Shown in pieces: positions 1 through 8,754 of a stretch of 64,000 nt of DNA. Each line of letters starts with the position of its first letter. Position 1 is the first letter of the stretch. A program made the translations under genes and the position numbers. Source of the DNA: Campylobacter bilis (GTDB lineage Bacteria; Campylobacterota; Campylobacteria; Campylobacterales; Campylobacteraceae). The notes beneath the pieces are model-generated. The model was not told where the DNA came from. It did not search any database and was given only the letters and a program-made list of their open reading frames with translations. Location: the NCBI RefSeq assembly GCF_016806695.1, contig NZ_WUED01000003.1:1-64000 (forward strand), written 5' to 3'.

Positions 1-1033
1 AATCAGATCCCACTCTAGCTTGTAAAACATCAAGCAATTTATTAAGAACATTTTTAAGTTCTATGAGTTGAGGATTTCTTGGATTGGCTGTAATTCTTGC
101 TGTTAAATTACCCCCTTCTACTATAGATACTGTTTGTACAGATTCTTTAACAGCTTGATTGTCTTGTTCTAAACCTTTTTTAGTTTGTAAGATATTCTCA
201 TTAATAGCACTTGAGATTTGACCAAATTCATCTTTGCTTTTGATTTCTATAGTAGAGACATTTTGGGTTTTATGGTTGATGAAGTCGAAGAAGGAGTTAA
301 TATTAGCATGTATTCCTTGAACTCCAGTAATGAGATTTTTGTAAAACATAAAGATAAAAGGTATGATAATTAATATAAAGAGCATAGAGAATGTTATAGT
401 TCTAAAAAAGCTTTCTGAAAAAAAGGATAGTAATTCACTTAAATTTTTTTCAATATAAGGTTCTAGGGTATCTTTATACATACCTGTTGTTACCCACATA
501 TCGTCTGTATTAGGTATTAAATAGCTATAAGATGTTTTATCTACTATAGAGTCAGGACCTCCACCTGGTTGGGGTTTAGTAAATTTATAAGAAACAAATC
601 CTCCATTATTTAAAGCTTGCTTGTATAATTCTTGTACATAAAAGACTCCATCACTGTCTTTTGCATTTTTTAAATCAGATCCTACTATATCTTTTCTTAC
701 TGCGTGGGCTATGGATAGGGTTTTTTTGTAAACAGAAAAATAACCGCTTTGATCTTCTTCAAATCTGAAATTTTCAATAGCTGTGGCTATGATTTTTATT
801 TTTTCTTTTTCATCTGGGACATTTTTAATGAGATTTCCTAGGGCAATAGCCATAGATTTTGTTAAGAGTTCAAGTTTGCTGTCTATTTCTTTGTTAATTA
901 AAAAGCGCGTTGTTTGAGTTATTTTTTGGCTTCCTTGTAGGTTATTATAATAAAAAATTGCGAAAGTTGCTAGCATGGAAATAAGACAAATAATTCCTAG
1001 CATAAGTATCTTTTTACGGATTGATAATTGCAT
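1..1033 (-). CDS. Methyl-accepting chemotaxis protein, N-terminal part (Tlp4/DocC-like), cut by the window edge
   Basis: Transducer-like chemoreceptor. The 344 codons present read open from an ATG at 1033 with a good ribosome site (AAGGAG) 8 bases upstream. A first membrane helix lies at about residues 9-30. A periplasmic sensor follows with the sequence DQSGYFSVY, typical of single Cache domains, then a second helix at about 213-235 and the start of the cytoplasmic part (HAMP-like and early signalling region). The methyl-accepting hairpin lies outside the window. Position next to the molybdo-oxidoreductase fits C. jejuni tlp4 (docC), and the cytoplasmic start resembles the shared Tlp2/3/4 type. 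The family is certain; the exact member is inferred from position. Confidence 0.85.
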   Translation of the reverse strand, partial: MQLSIRKKILMLGIICLISMLATFAIFYYNNLQGSQKITQTTRFLINKEIDSKLELLTKSMAIALGNLIKNVPDEKEKIKIIATAIENFRFEEDQSGYFSVYKKTLSIAHAVRKDIVGSDLKNAKDSDGVFYVQELYKQALNNGGFVSYKFTKPQPGGGPDSIVDKTSYSYLIPNTDDMWVTTGMYKDTLEPYIEKNLSELLSFFSESFFRTITFSMLFILIIIPFIFMFYKNLITGVQGIHANINSFFDFINHKTQNVSTIEIKSKDEFGQISSAINENILQTKKGLEQDNQAVKESVQTVSIVEGGNLTARITANPRNPQLIELKNVLNKLLDVLQARVGSD

Positions 1034-1422
1034 CAATATACTCCTTGTGGTTTTAATTTTTGACTACTTTAAGTAGTGAAAATGTTATTTTTTGTTTAAA
1101 ATAACTAAAGAGGATTTAGAATTTATCAAGCATTGAAAATTCATTCAAGTTGTAATTCCAAAATGATTATTATTGGATTAAAATATCGATAATTTTGCTT
1201 TCATACTATAACCTCCGCATCGTTAAAATAATAAATTTTATTTTAATATTATAGCAAAAAATAAATAAATTTTTATAAAATTTTTTGATTATTTTTATAT
1301 TTTTATAATTAATTCTTACAAAAGTAAATAATACATAAATTTAAAACTTATTTGACATTTTATTATTTTGTTTTTTATTATATCTTGTAAAAATCATTAA
1401 GAAAGCCTTTAAGGCTTTCTTT
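1034..1422. other. Gene-free 389-base interval
   Basis: I see no coding sequence here on either strand. It holds the leader of the chemoreceptor gene, very AT-rich DNA, a 7-bp inverted repeat at 1063-1077 and, at the far end, the terminator hairpin at 1401-1424. In C. jejuni reference order as I recall it, a zinc transporter gene (zupT) lies in this interval. No zupT-like sequence can be read here. Confidence 0.6.
1063..1077. repeat. Short inverted repeat in the chemoreceptor leader
   Basis: ACTACTT and AAGTAGT face each other around a single central T, 30 bases upstream of the chemoreceptor start. It could be a leader hairpin or an operator. Its role is unknown. Confidence 0.35.
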
Positions 1423-1424
1423 TT
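1401..1424. terminator. Intrinsic terminator after the oxidoreductase gene
   Basis: A perfect 9-base inverted repeat (GAAAGCCTT, T, AAGGCTTTC) lies right after the stop codon of the molybdo-oxidoreductase. The T-run is on the plus side, and on the minus side the stem is followed by TTAATGATTTTT, so it may act in both directions. Confidence 0.7.
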
Positions 1425-3939
1425 AATTGGCACCTTTTGGGGGATTAAAGGCATTAAGTATTGGGGCTTCGCCTTGGAATTTTTCTATATTTACAAGGCC
1501 TGTGTGAGAAATATTGCCATTTGCAAGTTTTGAAGTAGGTAGATCTAGGGTTAAAACATTTGCATTTCCGCATTTGCAAAGCCCTTTTTTATCAGGATCG
1601 TACCAAGCCCCTTCGCAAAGCCTGCAAACCCCTTGCATGATTTCATCGCTTACTACAGCACCTGCTAGGACTTCTCCGCGTTTGTTAAACACGCGTACGA
1701 GATCGCCATTTTTAATGCCCAATCTTTTAGCGTCTTTGGTATTGATTAAAATTGGTTCTCTGTCTTTTACTGCATAGGTATTTCTTAAGCTTGTATGGCA
1801 AAGTTGTGAATGCAAGCGATCTCTTGGGTGGTTTGTAAGCAAATGCAAAGGTGCTTCTTTGGTTGCATTTCCTAGCCATTCAATAGGTTCAAACCAAGTA
1901 GGGTGGGGTTTGCAATCATCATAATTATACTTTTTAATCGTTTCTGAATAAATTTCTATCAATCCTGATTCTGTGCCCAAAGCATTTAAAATAGGATCTT
2001 CAATAAAGTCAGAAAAGCGCGTCCATTCTAAACTTTCAACCGTAGGTTCAAAAGTAATAGGTTCGTTTTTAGCCCAAAATTCTTCAAAACTTGGCATAGG
2101 TGTAGCAAAGGCTTCACCAAAACTTTGGGTTTGTTTTAAAGCACTATTGTAGTATTCTTTAATGAAATCTTTAGCTTTTTTGCCATTTTCTGTATAGGCA
2201 TTAAAAACATCCTCACCATAAATTTTACAAATATCAGAAAAAATCACATAATCATCCTTGCTTTCGCCTATAGGTTCAACGGCTTGTTTCATAGGGGCTA
2301 TATGCATATTAGAATAATCCCCTGTCATGGTAATATCATCCCTTTCATAGGAGGAAGTTACAGGCATGATGATATCTGCCATTTTAGCTGTTGGAGTCCA
2401 ATAGATTTCATTGACTACAACGGTGCGTGGTTTTCTCCATGCTTTTAAATTTGTATTTGTATTTTGATGATGTACTATAGGGTTTCCACCTACCCAGTAG
2501 ATAAAATCAATATCAGGATAAGTAACTTTGCTTCCGTTATGATCGATAGTTTTGCCAGGATTTAATAAAGCGTCTGCAATTCTTGCTACAGGAAAAGAGT
2601 AATTTGCTACATTTTCAAGCCATTCAGCACCTTCATTTGCAGTATTTGCTTTAGCTAAGCCTTGAAATTTTCCATTTTTCCAAATCCCCAAATTTCCTGC
2701 TGTCATACCGCCAATAACCCCGCCTTTGCAGGTTGGAACCCCGCCATTGCTATAATGATAACTCAATCCAAAGCCTCCTCCTTTGGTGCCAATTTGCCCT
2801 AGCATAGCACAAAGAGTTATTAGCATCCAGTGAGGTTGCTCTCCATGGTGTGCTCTTTGCATGCCCCAACCACTCATGATCATAGTAGCATTGTCATAAA
2901 AAGTTTCAGCTAAATTTTGTATGGTTTTTTCATCAATGCCACAAATTTTACTTGCCCATTTTGTATCTTTGATAATTCCATCTTCTTTGCCTTGCAAATA
3001 GTCTTTAAATTTATCAAAACCTGTGGTGTAGTTTTCTAAAAATTCGTAATTGACTTTTTTCTTAGCGATTAAATGGCTTGCCATGCCCATCATTAATGCT
3101 ACATCTGTATTTGGTCTTGGGGTGATCCATTGGGCATTTAGAAATTTAGCAGTAGCGGTTTTTACAGGATCGATGCAAATGACTTTGATTTTACTTTCTT
3201 TGAGTTTTTCAAAATACGCTAAACCTCTTTGTTCATTTGAAGTCCAAGCAATACGTAGAGTAGAAAGAGGATCAGCACCCCAAATGACTACATATTTAGA
3301 ATGGTTTAAAATATTTTCCCATGAGGTTTGTTGTTCATAAACTTCAATAGATCCTACAACATAAGGCATAATGACTTGAGAAGCTCCTGTAGAATAATCC
3401 CCACTAGTCCCTACAAATCCGCCTGTTACATTTAAAAACCTATGAAGTAAGATGCGTGAGTTTTGCATATTTCCACTTGATTTCCAGCCATAACTTCCGC
3501 CAAAAATAGCACTTGTGCCTTTAGTATCTCTTGTTTTTTTAAGCTCTTTGGCAATGAGTTTAATGGCTTGATCGTAGCTTACACGAATAAATTCTTCTTT
3601 TCCGCGAAGTTCAGGTTTAGGATCATCAGGATTTTGAAGGTAGGATTTGCGTACATAAGGATATTTTACACGAGATTTATACACCATATCAGCAGTGTAG
3701 TGTTGCAAAGGATTGTCCATTTTGGTGATTTTTTCCCAAGGTTCGCTTTTAATTATTTTACCATCTTTTATAGTGAGTTTTAAAATTCCCCAATGTGCTG
3801 CAGTGATCACTTCGCCATTTTTTACAAGCCCAAGGCTTACTTTTGAAGCTTCTATGGTTTTTCCTGTGCTTAAAGTTGGGATAAGGGGTAGGGCACTTAA
3901 GCTTGCACCGATTTTTAAAAATTTCCTTCTATCTAGCAT
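1423..3939 (-). CDS. Tat-exported molybdopterin oxidoreductase (TMAO/DMSO/biotin-sulfoxide reductase family)
   Basis: Periplasmic molybdenum enzyme that probably reduces S- or N-oxides as an alternative electron acceptor. The 838-residue protein starts with a twin-arginine signal (RRKFLK at 4-9, then a hydrophobic stretch), so it is folded with cofactor before export. GDYSTGASQ at about 180-188 contains the serine expected to bind molybdenum in this family, and SGWGMQRAHHGEQ and the C-terminal dinucleotide-binding region are present. There is no N-terminal iron-sulfur cysteine cluster, as usual for TorA/BisC types. It matches Cj0264c, reported to work on both TMAO and DMSO with the adjacent cytochrome, whose gene lies 9 bases upstream in the same operon. 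The natural substrate cannot be fixed from sequence. Confidence 0.92.
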   Translation of the reverse strand: MLDRRKFLKIGASLSALPLIPTLSTGKTIEASKVSLGLVKNGEVITAAHWGILKLTIKDGKIIKSEPWEKITKMDNPLQHYTADMVYKSRVKYPYVRKSYLQNPDDPKPELRGKEEFIRVSYDQAIKLIAKELKKTRDTKGTSAIFGGSYGWKSSGNMQNSRILLHRFLNVTGGFVGTSGDYSTGASQVIMPYVVGSIEVYEQQTSWENILNHSKYVVIWGADPLSTLRIAWTSNEQRGLAYFEKLKESKIKVICIDPVKTATAKFLNAQWITPRPNTDVALMMGMASHLIAKKKVNYEFLENYTTGFDKFKDYLQGKEDGIIKDTKWASKICGIDEKTIQNLAETFYDNATMIMSGWGMQRAHHGEQPHWMLITLCAMLGQIGTKGGGFGLSYHYSNGGVPTCKGGVIGGMTAGNLGIWKNGKFQGLAKANTANEGAEWLENVANYSFPVARIADALLNPGKTIDHNGSKVTYPDIDFIYWVGGNPIVHHQNTNTNLKAWRKPRTVVVNEIYWTPTAKMADIIMPVTSSYERDDITMTGDYSNMHIAPMKQAVEPIGESKDDYVIFSDICKIYGEDVFNAYTENGKKAKDFIKEYYNSALKQTQSFGEAFATPMPSFEEFWAKNEPITFEPTVESLEWTRFSDFIEDPILNALGTESGLIEIYSETIKKYNYDDCKPHPTWFEPIEWLGNATKEAPLHLLTNHPRDRLHSQLCHTSLRNTYAVKDREPILINTKDAKRLGIKNGDLVRVFNKRGEVLAGAVVSDEIMQGVCRLCEGAWYDPDKKGLCKCGNANVLTLDLPTSKLANGNISHTGLVNIEKFQGEAPILNAFNPPKGAN

Positions 3940-3948
3940 ATTTTCTCC

Positions 3949-4524
3949 TTATTTTGCTTTAAAATCTTTGGCGTTTTTTTGCAAATATTCTATGACAAGC
4001 CATCGGTCTTTTTTATCAATTCCTGTTCTATCGGCCATGGATCGGAAAATCGCAGGCCAAGCATTTGCATTAAATTCTTTTTCTTTATGGAGTGCATGAC
4101 AAATTCCGCAATTGTTTACAAAAAGATCTTTAGCACGCTTTAGCATTTCTTTATTATCTTTAAGAAATTCTTTTTTATCTGCCCAAATTTCAAGACTTAC
4201 TTTATCCCATTTGCCATCTTTTCCCGCAATTTTTTGTGAGAAATTCAATTTAGTATTTTTCGAAAATGCTGCAACAATGATTCTTTGAGTATCGTTAAAA
4301 TAAACCACAAAAGGAGCTTTAGGGTTTACATAGCCATCGATTTTGACTAAAACCTTGTCTTTATCGGTCTTTAGTATTTCAAAAGGATTTGTAGGTAAAA
4401 GTCTTCCTGCAACTTTGGTATCATCTTTATTAAGATAAAGTGATACAACTTCATCAGTATAAGCAATATTTTTTGCCCATAAACATGTCGCTAGGACAGC
4501 AAAAGAAATGAAAATCTTTTTCAT
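3949..4524 (-). CDS. Monohaem c-type cytochrome, electron donor to the adjacent oxidoreductase
   Basis: Secreted cytochrome c of 191 residues. It has a signal peptide (about 1-17) and a single haem motif CGICH at 139-143 near the C-terminus. The N-terminal two thirds has no haem motif and looks like a separate beta-rich domain. It is the first gene of the two-gene operon with the molybdo-oxidoreductase and corresponds to Cj0265c. The expected role is passing electrons from the menaquinone pool to the oxidoreductase. Most TorC-type donors carry four or five haems, so a single-haem partner is the notable feature of this pair. Confidence 0.88.
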   Translation of the reverse strand: MKKIFISFAVLATCLWAKNIAYTDEVVSLYLNKDDTKVAGRLLPTNPFEILKTDKDKVLVKIDGYVNPKAPFVVYFNDTQRIIVAAFSKNTKLNFSQKIAGKDGKWDKVSLEIWADKKEFLKDNKEMLKRAKDLFVNNCGICHALHKEKEFNANAWPAIFRSMADRTGIDKKDRWLVIEYLQKNAKDFKAK

Positions 4525-4816
4525 TAACTATTCCTTAAAAATATAAAAATCTAATGTAAATATATTTTAATCCAAGTAGCTTAATTATTACTTAATTTTA
4601 CATAATTCTTTTTAAGATTATTAATTATTAGGATTTTAATATTATTCTTATTTGTATAAATTTTAAGAAATAAATTGTTTGTTTTGGATATATAATTTAA
4701 ATAAAAGTGTTTTATATAAGCTATGAAAATAAATATAAAATTATTATTTGATTTTGAAATATTAAGTTGTAAATCTTATAAATTAGAATATATTTAATTT
4801 ATATTTAAATTGATTT
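4525..4816. other. AT-rich intergenic interval
   Basis: 292 bases with no readable gene. It separates the end of the DUF2393-like pair from the start of the cytochrome operon, and must contain the promoter of the latter. I could not pick out a convincing promoter from the uniformly AT-rich sequence. Confidence 0.5.
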
Positions 4817-5335
4817 TTAAATACATTTTAGAGTATGATAAAATTCAGGATTGTTAAAACTTGGCGGGAAAGGAACACTAGCTCTAAATTCTTTATAAGT
4901 ATTGCCTGGGAGTTGATCTATGATTTCTATAGTGTAAGAAACGCTAGTATTTTGCATTTTGGCATTGCGAATGTTTTTGTCATTGAAAATTTCTGCACCC
5001 ACTTGCCTTTGATCGAGTATGCTAAGGATTAAATAACATTTCCTAATTTCAAATCGAGTGAGATTTTGTACCTTCCCGCTTATGATAACGCTTTCATGTC
5101 TTAAATCTCTTGTGTAGGTTAATTTACTTAGATTGGCTTGAGTAGTAAATTGATTGATGGTTAAAAAAGTAGAATATATTAAAAGTGCTGTAAAAATAGT
5201 TGTTATAGTGTAAAAAATCAAAGCAAGTTCTTTTTGCTTGATTTTAAGAAAAATTAAAATACAAACTAAAATAAAACAAAGAAGTAAAATAATAAAAGCC
5301 AGAATATGAAAAATAGTAAAATGCATTAAAAACAC
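4817..5335 (-). CDS. DUF2393-like membrane protein, second copy
   Basis: 172-residue protein of unknown function. Two hydrophobic helices lie at about 5-28 and 38-62, followed by a soluble, beta-rich domain with features such as VIISGKVQNLTRFEIRKCYL. It overlaps the upstream gene by 10 bases and resembles it in plan (two helices plus a FxxCK-containing soluble domain), so the two look like a diverged tandem pair. They correspond to Cj0266c/Cj0267c. Co-transcription with the SPFH protein gene suggests a shared envelope role, but that is only inference. Confidence 0.8.
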   Translation of the reverse strand: MFLMHFTIFHILAFIILLLCFILVCILIFLKIKQKELALIFYTITTIFTALLIYSTFLTINQFTTQANLSKLTYTRDLRHESVIISGKVQNLTRFEIRKCYLILSILDQRQVGAEIFNDKNIRNAKMQNTSVSYTIEIIDQLPGNTYKEFRASVPFPPSFNNPEFYHTLKCI

Positions 5336-5862
5336 TCCGAATTCAAGCGTAGGGTGTAGTTGTTTTCATAATTAAAATTTTCAAAAGAAATTCTTTGAAA
5401 TTGGGTTGTATTTTTCTTTAAATCTTTGATTTTTTGACTTTTTTGTCTTAAAGGAAGGAAATTCTTTTTATATCCTTCTAAGATACTATCATTAGGCATT
5501 TTATCACCAAAGATTTTAGCTGTAATTTTACATTCTTTAAAATTGTTTTTTGAGGTATTTGTAATGCTAAAATCGACAATTAAAGCATTAGAACTTTGTA
5601 TTATTTTTTGATCTGTGATGGTTGTTTTGCGTGATCTTGCTTTATCATCTATAAATTCATATGCATAAATATAAATTAAAAAGCAAATAATAATATCAAA
5701 AGCGATAATAAAAAGTGCTATTTTAGGTTTATGACGTAAAAAAACACAAAGAAGCAAAACGCAAGTGAAAAGGAAAAAAACTAATAAAATCAGCATATAA
5801 TCTACTAAATATAAATAAGTAGTGTAAAAAAGCAGAATTTCTCTTAGTTTTTCCACTTGCAT
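5326..5862 (-). CDS. DUF2393-like membrane protein, first copy
   Basis: 178-residue membrane protein. Helices lie at about 17-42 and 49-70, then a soluble domain containing IVDFSITNTSKNNFKECK, similar in layout to the next gene. It lies 3 bases downstream of the SPFH gene and overlaps its own downstream paralogue by 10 bases, so all three are probably translated from one message. Function unknown; family assignment is from overall layout. Confidence 0.8.
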   Translation of the reverse strand: MQVEKLREILLFYTTYLYLVDYMLILLVFFLFTCVLLLCVFLRHKPKIALFIIAFDIIICFLIYIYAYEFIDDKARSRKTTITDQKIIQSSNALIVDFSITNTSKNNFKECKITAKIFGDKMPNDSILEGYKKNFLPLRQKSQKIKDLKKNTTQFQRISFENFNYENNYTLRLNSECF

Positions 5863-5865
5863 GCC

Positions 5866-6954
5866 TTAGTTCATATTAATAGAACTTTGTTTTTTAGCAT
5901 CCTTTGTATCAACCCAAATGTTTGGCACTGCTCCACCTGGAGTGAGGAAAATTTTAGCATCTTGATTGACTTTTAATGCTTCGTTGAATTCCTTTTGGGT
6001 TTCAATTTGTTTTAAGTTAAGCAAAGGTGTATTTAAACTGTTGGCAATTTCTTTATTAGAATAAGCTTGTGCGTCTGCTTCAATTTTTACAGCCATGGCT
6101 TTACCTTTAGCGCTAATAATGGTTGCATTAGCTTCACCTTCTGCTAAAGCTGCTTTTTTTAAAGCTTCTTGATTAGCTCTTTCAACTTCATATTTGGTTC
6201 TTTCGGCTTCTTGTTTGGCAATTTGTACACGTTCTATTTGCTCTTTAACCTTAGAAGGGAGAATGATTTCTCTAAGTTGTACTGCACGAAGCTCTACAGG
6301 TTCGTTAGGCTGTGCTTCTATGGTTTTTCTTATTCCTTCTTCTATTTGGGTTGCAATAGCATTGCGATTAGTTGGTAATTCTTCTGCGGTATATTTTCCT
6401 ACGACACTTCGTACTACATCGCGAACCACAGGATCTATGATTTTATTTTCCCAATTTAAACTCCAAGTCGCTATAGTTTGAGGTACTTGAAGGGGATTTA
6501 GACGGTATTGGACTGTTACATCAATAGATACGGGCAAACCACGAGAATCAAGCACAGAAATACTGTTTTTATTAATGACACCTGAACCTGAAGATAAATT
6601 TTCATTACTCCCTTCTATAGAAGCATAATTAATTTGTCTTACTCTAGTGTCGATTATGGTTATTTTTTGTATAAAGGGTATGAAAAAATGAAGTCCGGGT
6701 TCTAAGGGATTAGGATTGTATTTACCTGTGGTAGATTTAATCCCCATTTCACCAGAGTTAATTACCATGAAAGGTTTTGCAATGACTAAAAACAAAACGA
6801 TAATAAGCGTTCCATAAACAAGAGGAGAAAATTTTCCAAAGCCTTTGAAATTAAATTCAGGGGCTTTAAAATTAAAGTTTTGACGGTTAAAATTCCCGCC
6901 ATTATTAGAATTTTTATTTTTTTTATTAAAATAATCATTTAAATCAGCTGGCAT
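5866..6954 (-). CDS. SPFH/Band 7 membrane protein (HflK/prohibitin-like)
   Basis: 362-residue membrane-anchored scaffold protein. An Asn- and Phe-rich tail (about 1-45) is followed by one membrane helix (about 46-66), the SPFH domain (about 67-230) and a long Ala/Glu/Lys-rich coiled coil (about 230-310) that drives oligomerisation. It corresponds to Cj0268c, an SPFH protein for which effects on host-cell adhesion and invasion have been reported. HflK normally pairs with HflC and FtsH; no such partner is adjacent here. The neighbours are ilvE upstream and two small membrane proteins downstream. Confidence 0.88.
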   Translation of the reverse strand: MPADLNDYFNKKNKNSNNGGNFNRQNFNFKAPEFNFKGFGKFSPLVYGTLIIVLFLVIAKPFMVINSGEMGIKSTTGKYNPNPLEPGLHFFIPFIQKITIIDTRVRQINYASIEGSNENLSSGSGVINKNSISVLDSRGLPVSIDVTVQYRLNPLQVPQTIATWSLNWENKIIDPVVRDVVRSVVGKYTAEELPTNRNAIATQIEEGIRKTIEAQPNEPVELRAVQLREIILPSKVKEQIERVQIAKQEAERTKYEVERANQEALKKAALAEGEANATIISAKGKAMAVKIEADAQAYSNKEIANSLNTPLLNLKQIETQKEFNEALKVNQDAKIFLTPGGAVPNIWVDTKDAKKQSSINMN

Positions 6955-6964
6955 TCATTTCCTT

Positions 6965-7879
6965 TTAAATATAAGTTAACATAGATGCGTATTTTTCATT
7001 GCGTCCATAAACTACATCAAAATAAGCATCTTGAAGTTTTTTAGTTATAGCTCCTCTAAAACCACTGCCTATAATTCTTGCATCGACATTATTCACAGGG
7101 GTGATTTCAGCGGCTGTTCCGGTGAAAAATGCTTCATCTGCAGTATAAACTTCATCTCTTGAAATTCTTTGACGAAGTACGGTGATGCCAAGATCATGGG
7201 CGATTTTGAGTGTTGTATCTTGAGTAATGCTTTTTAAGGAAAAATCATTTGGAGGTGTGATTAAAACCCCATCTTTTATGATAAAAAAGCATTCACCTGT
7301 TCCTTCTGCGATAAAACCTTCTTCATCAAGCATCAAGGCTTCTTCATAGCCTGCTTCAATAGCTTCAAATTTTGCCATTTGTGAGTTGAGATAATTTGCA
7401 CTTGCTTTGGCCTTGCCCATGCAAGATTTTACGCTGTTTCTTGTAAAAGATGCAATTTTTACTTTAATACCTTTATTTAATCCTTCTTCGCCAAGATAAG
7501 CGCCCCACTCCCAGGCTGCAATCCCTACTCTAACAGGGGCTTTTACATGATAAAGCCCCATAACGCCATCGCCTAAAAAGATTAAAGGCCGTATGTAGGC
7601 ATTGCTTTTAAAATTATTTGCTTTTAAAAGTTCAATTTGAGCGTTTTGAAGTTCTTTTTGAGAAAAAGGGCAGTTTAAAAGAGTTATTTTCGCAGATTCT
7701 AAAAGTCTTTTAGTATGATCTTCAAGTCTAAAAATTGCTAAACCCTTATCGGTTTTATAAGCTCTAGTTCCTTCGAAAACAGCATTGCCATAGTGTAAAG
7801 AATGGGTTAGAAAATGTAAAGTTGCATCTTTAAAATCAACTAATTTTCCATCCATCCAAATTTTATCTGCTGAGATCAT
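6965..7879 (-). CDS. ilvE: Branched-chain amino acid aminotransferase
   Basis: Fold-type IV PLP enzyme that performs the last step of Leu, Ile and Val synthesis, moving an amino group from glutamate to the keto acid. The 304-residue length is standard. The start region IWMDGKLV, the segment SVKSCMGKAKASANYLNSQ around the PLP lysine, the EEALMLDEEGFIAEGTGE motif and the C-terminal FFTGTAAEITPV match the family. It is the first gene of the leftward block and its ATG faces the tautomerase gene across a 219-base divergent intergenic region. Confidence 0.95.
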   Translation of the reverse strand: MISADKIWMDGKLVDFKDATLHFLTHSLHYGNAVFEGTRAYKTDKGLAIFRLEDHTKRLLESAKITLLNCPFSQKELQNAQIELLKANNFKSNAYIRPLIFLGDGVMGLYHVKAPVRVGIAAWEWGAYLGEEGLNKGIKVKIASFTRNSVKSCMGKAKASANYLNSQMAKFEAIEAGYEEALMLDEEGFIAEGTGECFFIIKDGVLITPPNDFSLKSITQDTTLKIAHDLGITVLRQRISRDEVYTADEAFFTGTAAEITPVNNVDARIIGSGFRGAITKKLQDAYFDVVYGRNEKYASMLTYI

Positions 7880-8098
7880 TTTTCTACCTTACAAAATAAA
7901 TTTATTTCTTAAACAATTTTTATTTTTGTGAAAATAAAATCTAATTTTATCAAAAATATACTAACAATAAGCTTTGACTTTTTTATGAAATGAAAATGAG
8001 TGTAAAATTACAAATTTAATAATTTTTTTAAGAGGTATTAAGTATTTTTTGAAATAATTATAAAGATTATTAATTTTAATTTTTTGTAAGGAAAAATA

Positions 8099-8308
8099 GT
8101 GCCATTAGTAAATATAAAATTAGCAAAACCTGCCTTAGATAAAGTTCAAAAAGCACAGCTTATAGCTGATATAACTGAACTTTTAAGTACCAAATATAAT
8201 AAAAACAAAGAAAGAATTGTAGTTGTTTTAGAAGATGTAGAAAATTATGATATAGGTTTTGGTGGAGAAAGCGTAGAAAAAATTAAAGAAAGGGTTGATA
8301 AATGTTAA
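8099..8308 (+). CDS. 4-oxalocrotonate tautomerase family protein (DmpI-like)
   Basis: Small 69-residue tautomerase. The start is GTG followed directly by a proline codon, so removal of the initiator leaves the catalytic N-terminal Pro1 needed by this family. The rest (ADITELLS, IVVVLEDVENYDIGFGGESV) is typical. It overlaps bcp by 7 bases. The physiological substrate in Campylobacter is unknown; no aromatic degradation genes lie nearby. It corresponds to Cj0270. Confidence 0.88.
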   Translation: MPLVNIKLAKPALDKVQKAQLIADITELLSTKYNKNKERIVVVLEDVENYDIGFGGESVEKIKERVDKC

Positions 8309-8754
8309 ATATAGGAGATAAAGCACCTCAGTTTGAGCTTTTAAATCAAGATGGAGTAAAGATCGCACTTAAAGATTTTATAGGTAAAAAAGTAATTTTG
8401 TATTTTTATCCTAAGGATAACACCCCAGGTTGTACAACCCAAGCGTGTGATTTTAGTTTAAATTATGAAAAATTCAGTGATAAAAATGCAGTGATTATTG
8501 GTATAAGTCCTGATAGCGTAGCAAGCCATGAAAATTTCATAGCTCGCTTTAATTTAAAGCACATTTTATTAAGCGATAGTCAAAAAGAGGTTGCTAAAGC
8601 TTATGGAGTTTGGGGGATTAAGAAAAATTACGGCAAAGAATATGAGGGTTTAATCCGATCCACTTTTGTCATCGATGAAACAGGCAAAATTGCTGAAATT
8701 TATACTAATGTTCGCGTTAAAGGTCATGTTTTAAGTGTGCTTGAAAGTCTTTGA
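8302..8754 (+). CDS. bcp: Thiol peroxidase of the Bcp/PrxQ family
   Basis: Cytoplasmic peroxiredoxin that reduces hydrogen peroxide and organic peroxides. The protein has 150 residues. The peroxidatic cysteine is Cys44 in TPGCTTQACDF, with a second Cys49 five residues on, as in atypical two-cysteine Bcp enzymes. It is translated in overlap with the tautomerase gene and its TGA stop overlaps the next ATG by one base, so the three genes form an operon. It adds to the peroxide defence of this microaerophile. Confidence 0.95.
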   Translation: MLNIGDKAPQFELLNQDGVKIALKDFIGKKVILYFYPKDNTPGCTTQACDFSLNYEKFSDKNAVIIGISPDSVASHENFIARFNLKHILLSDSQKEVAKAYGVWGIKKNYGKEYEGLIRSTFVIDETGKIAEIYTNVRVKGHVLSVLESL

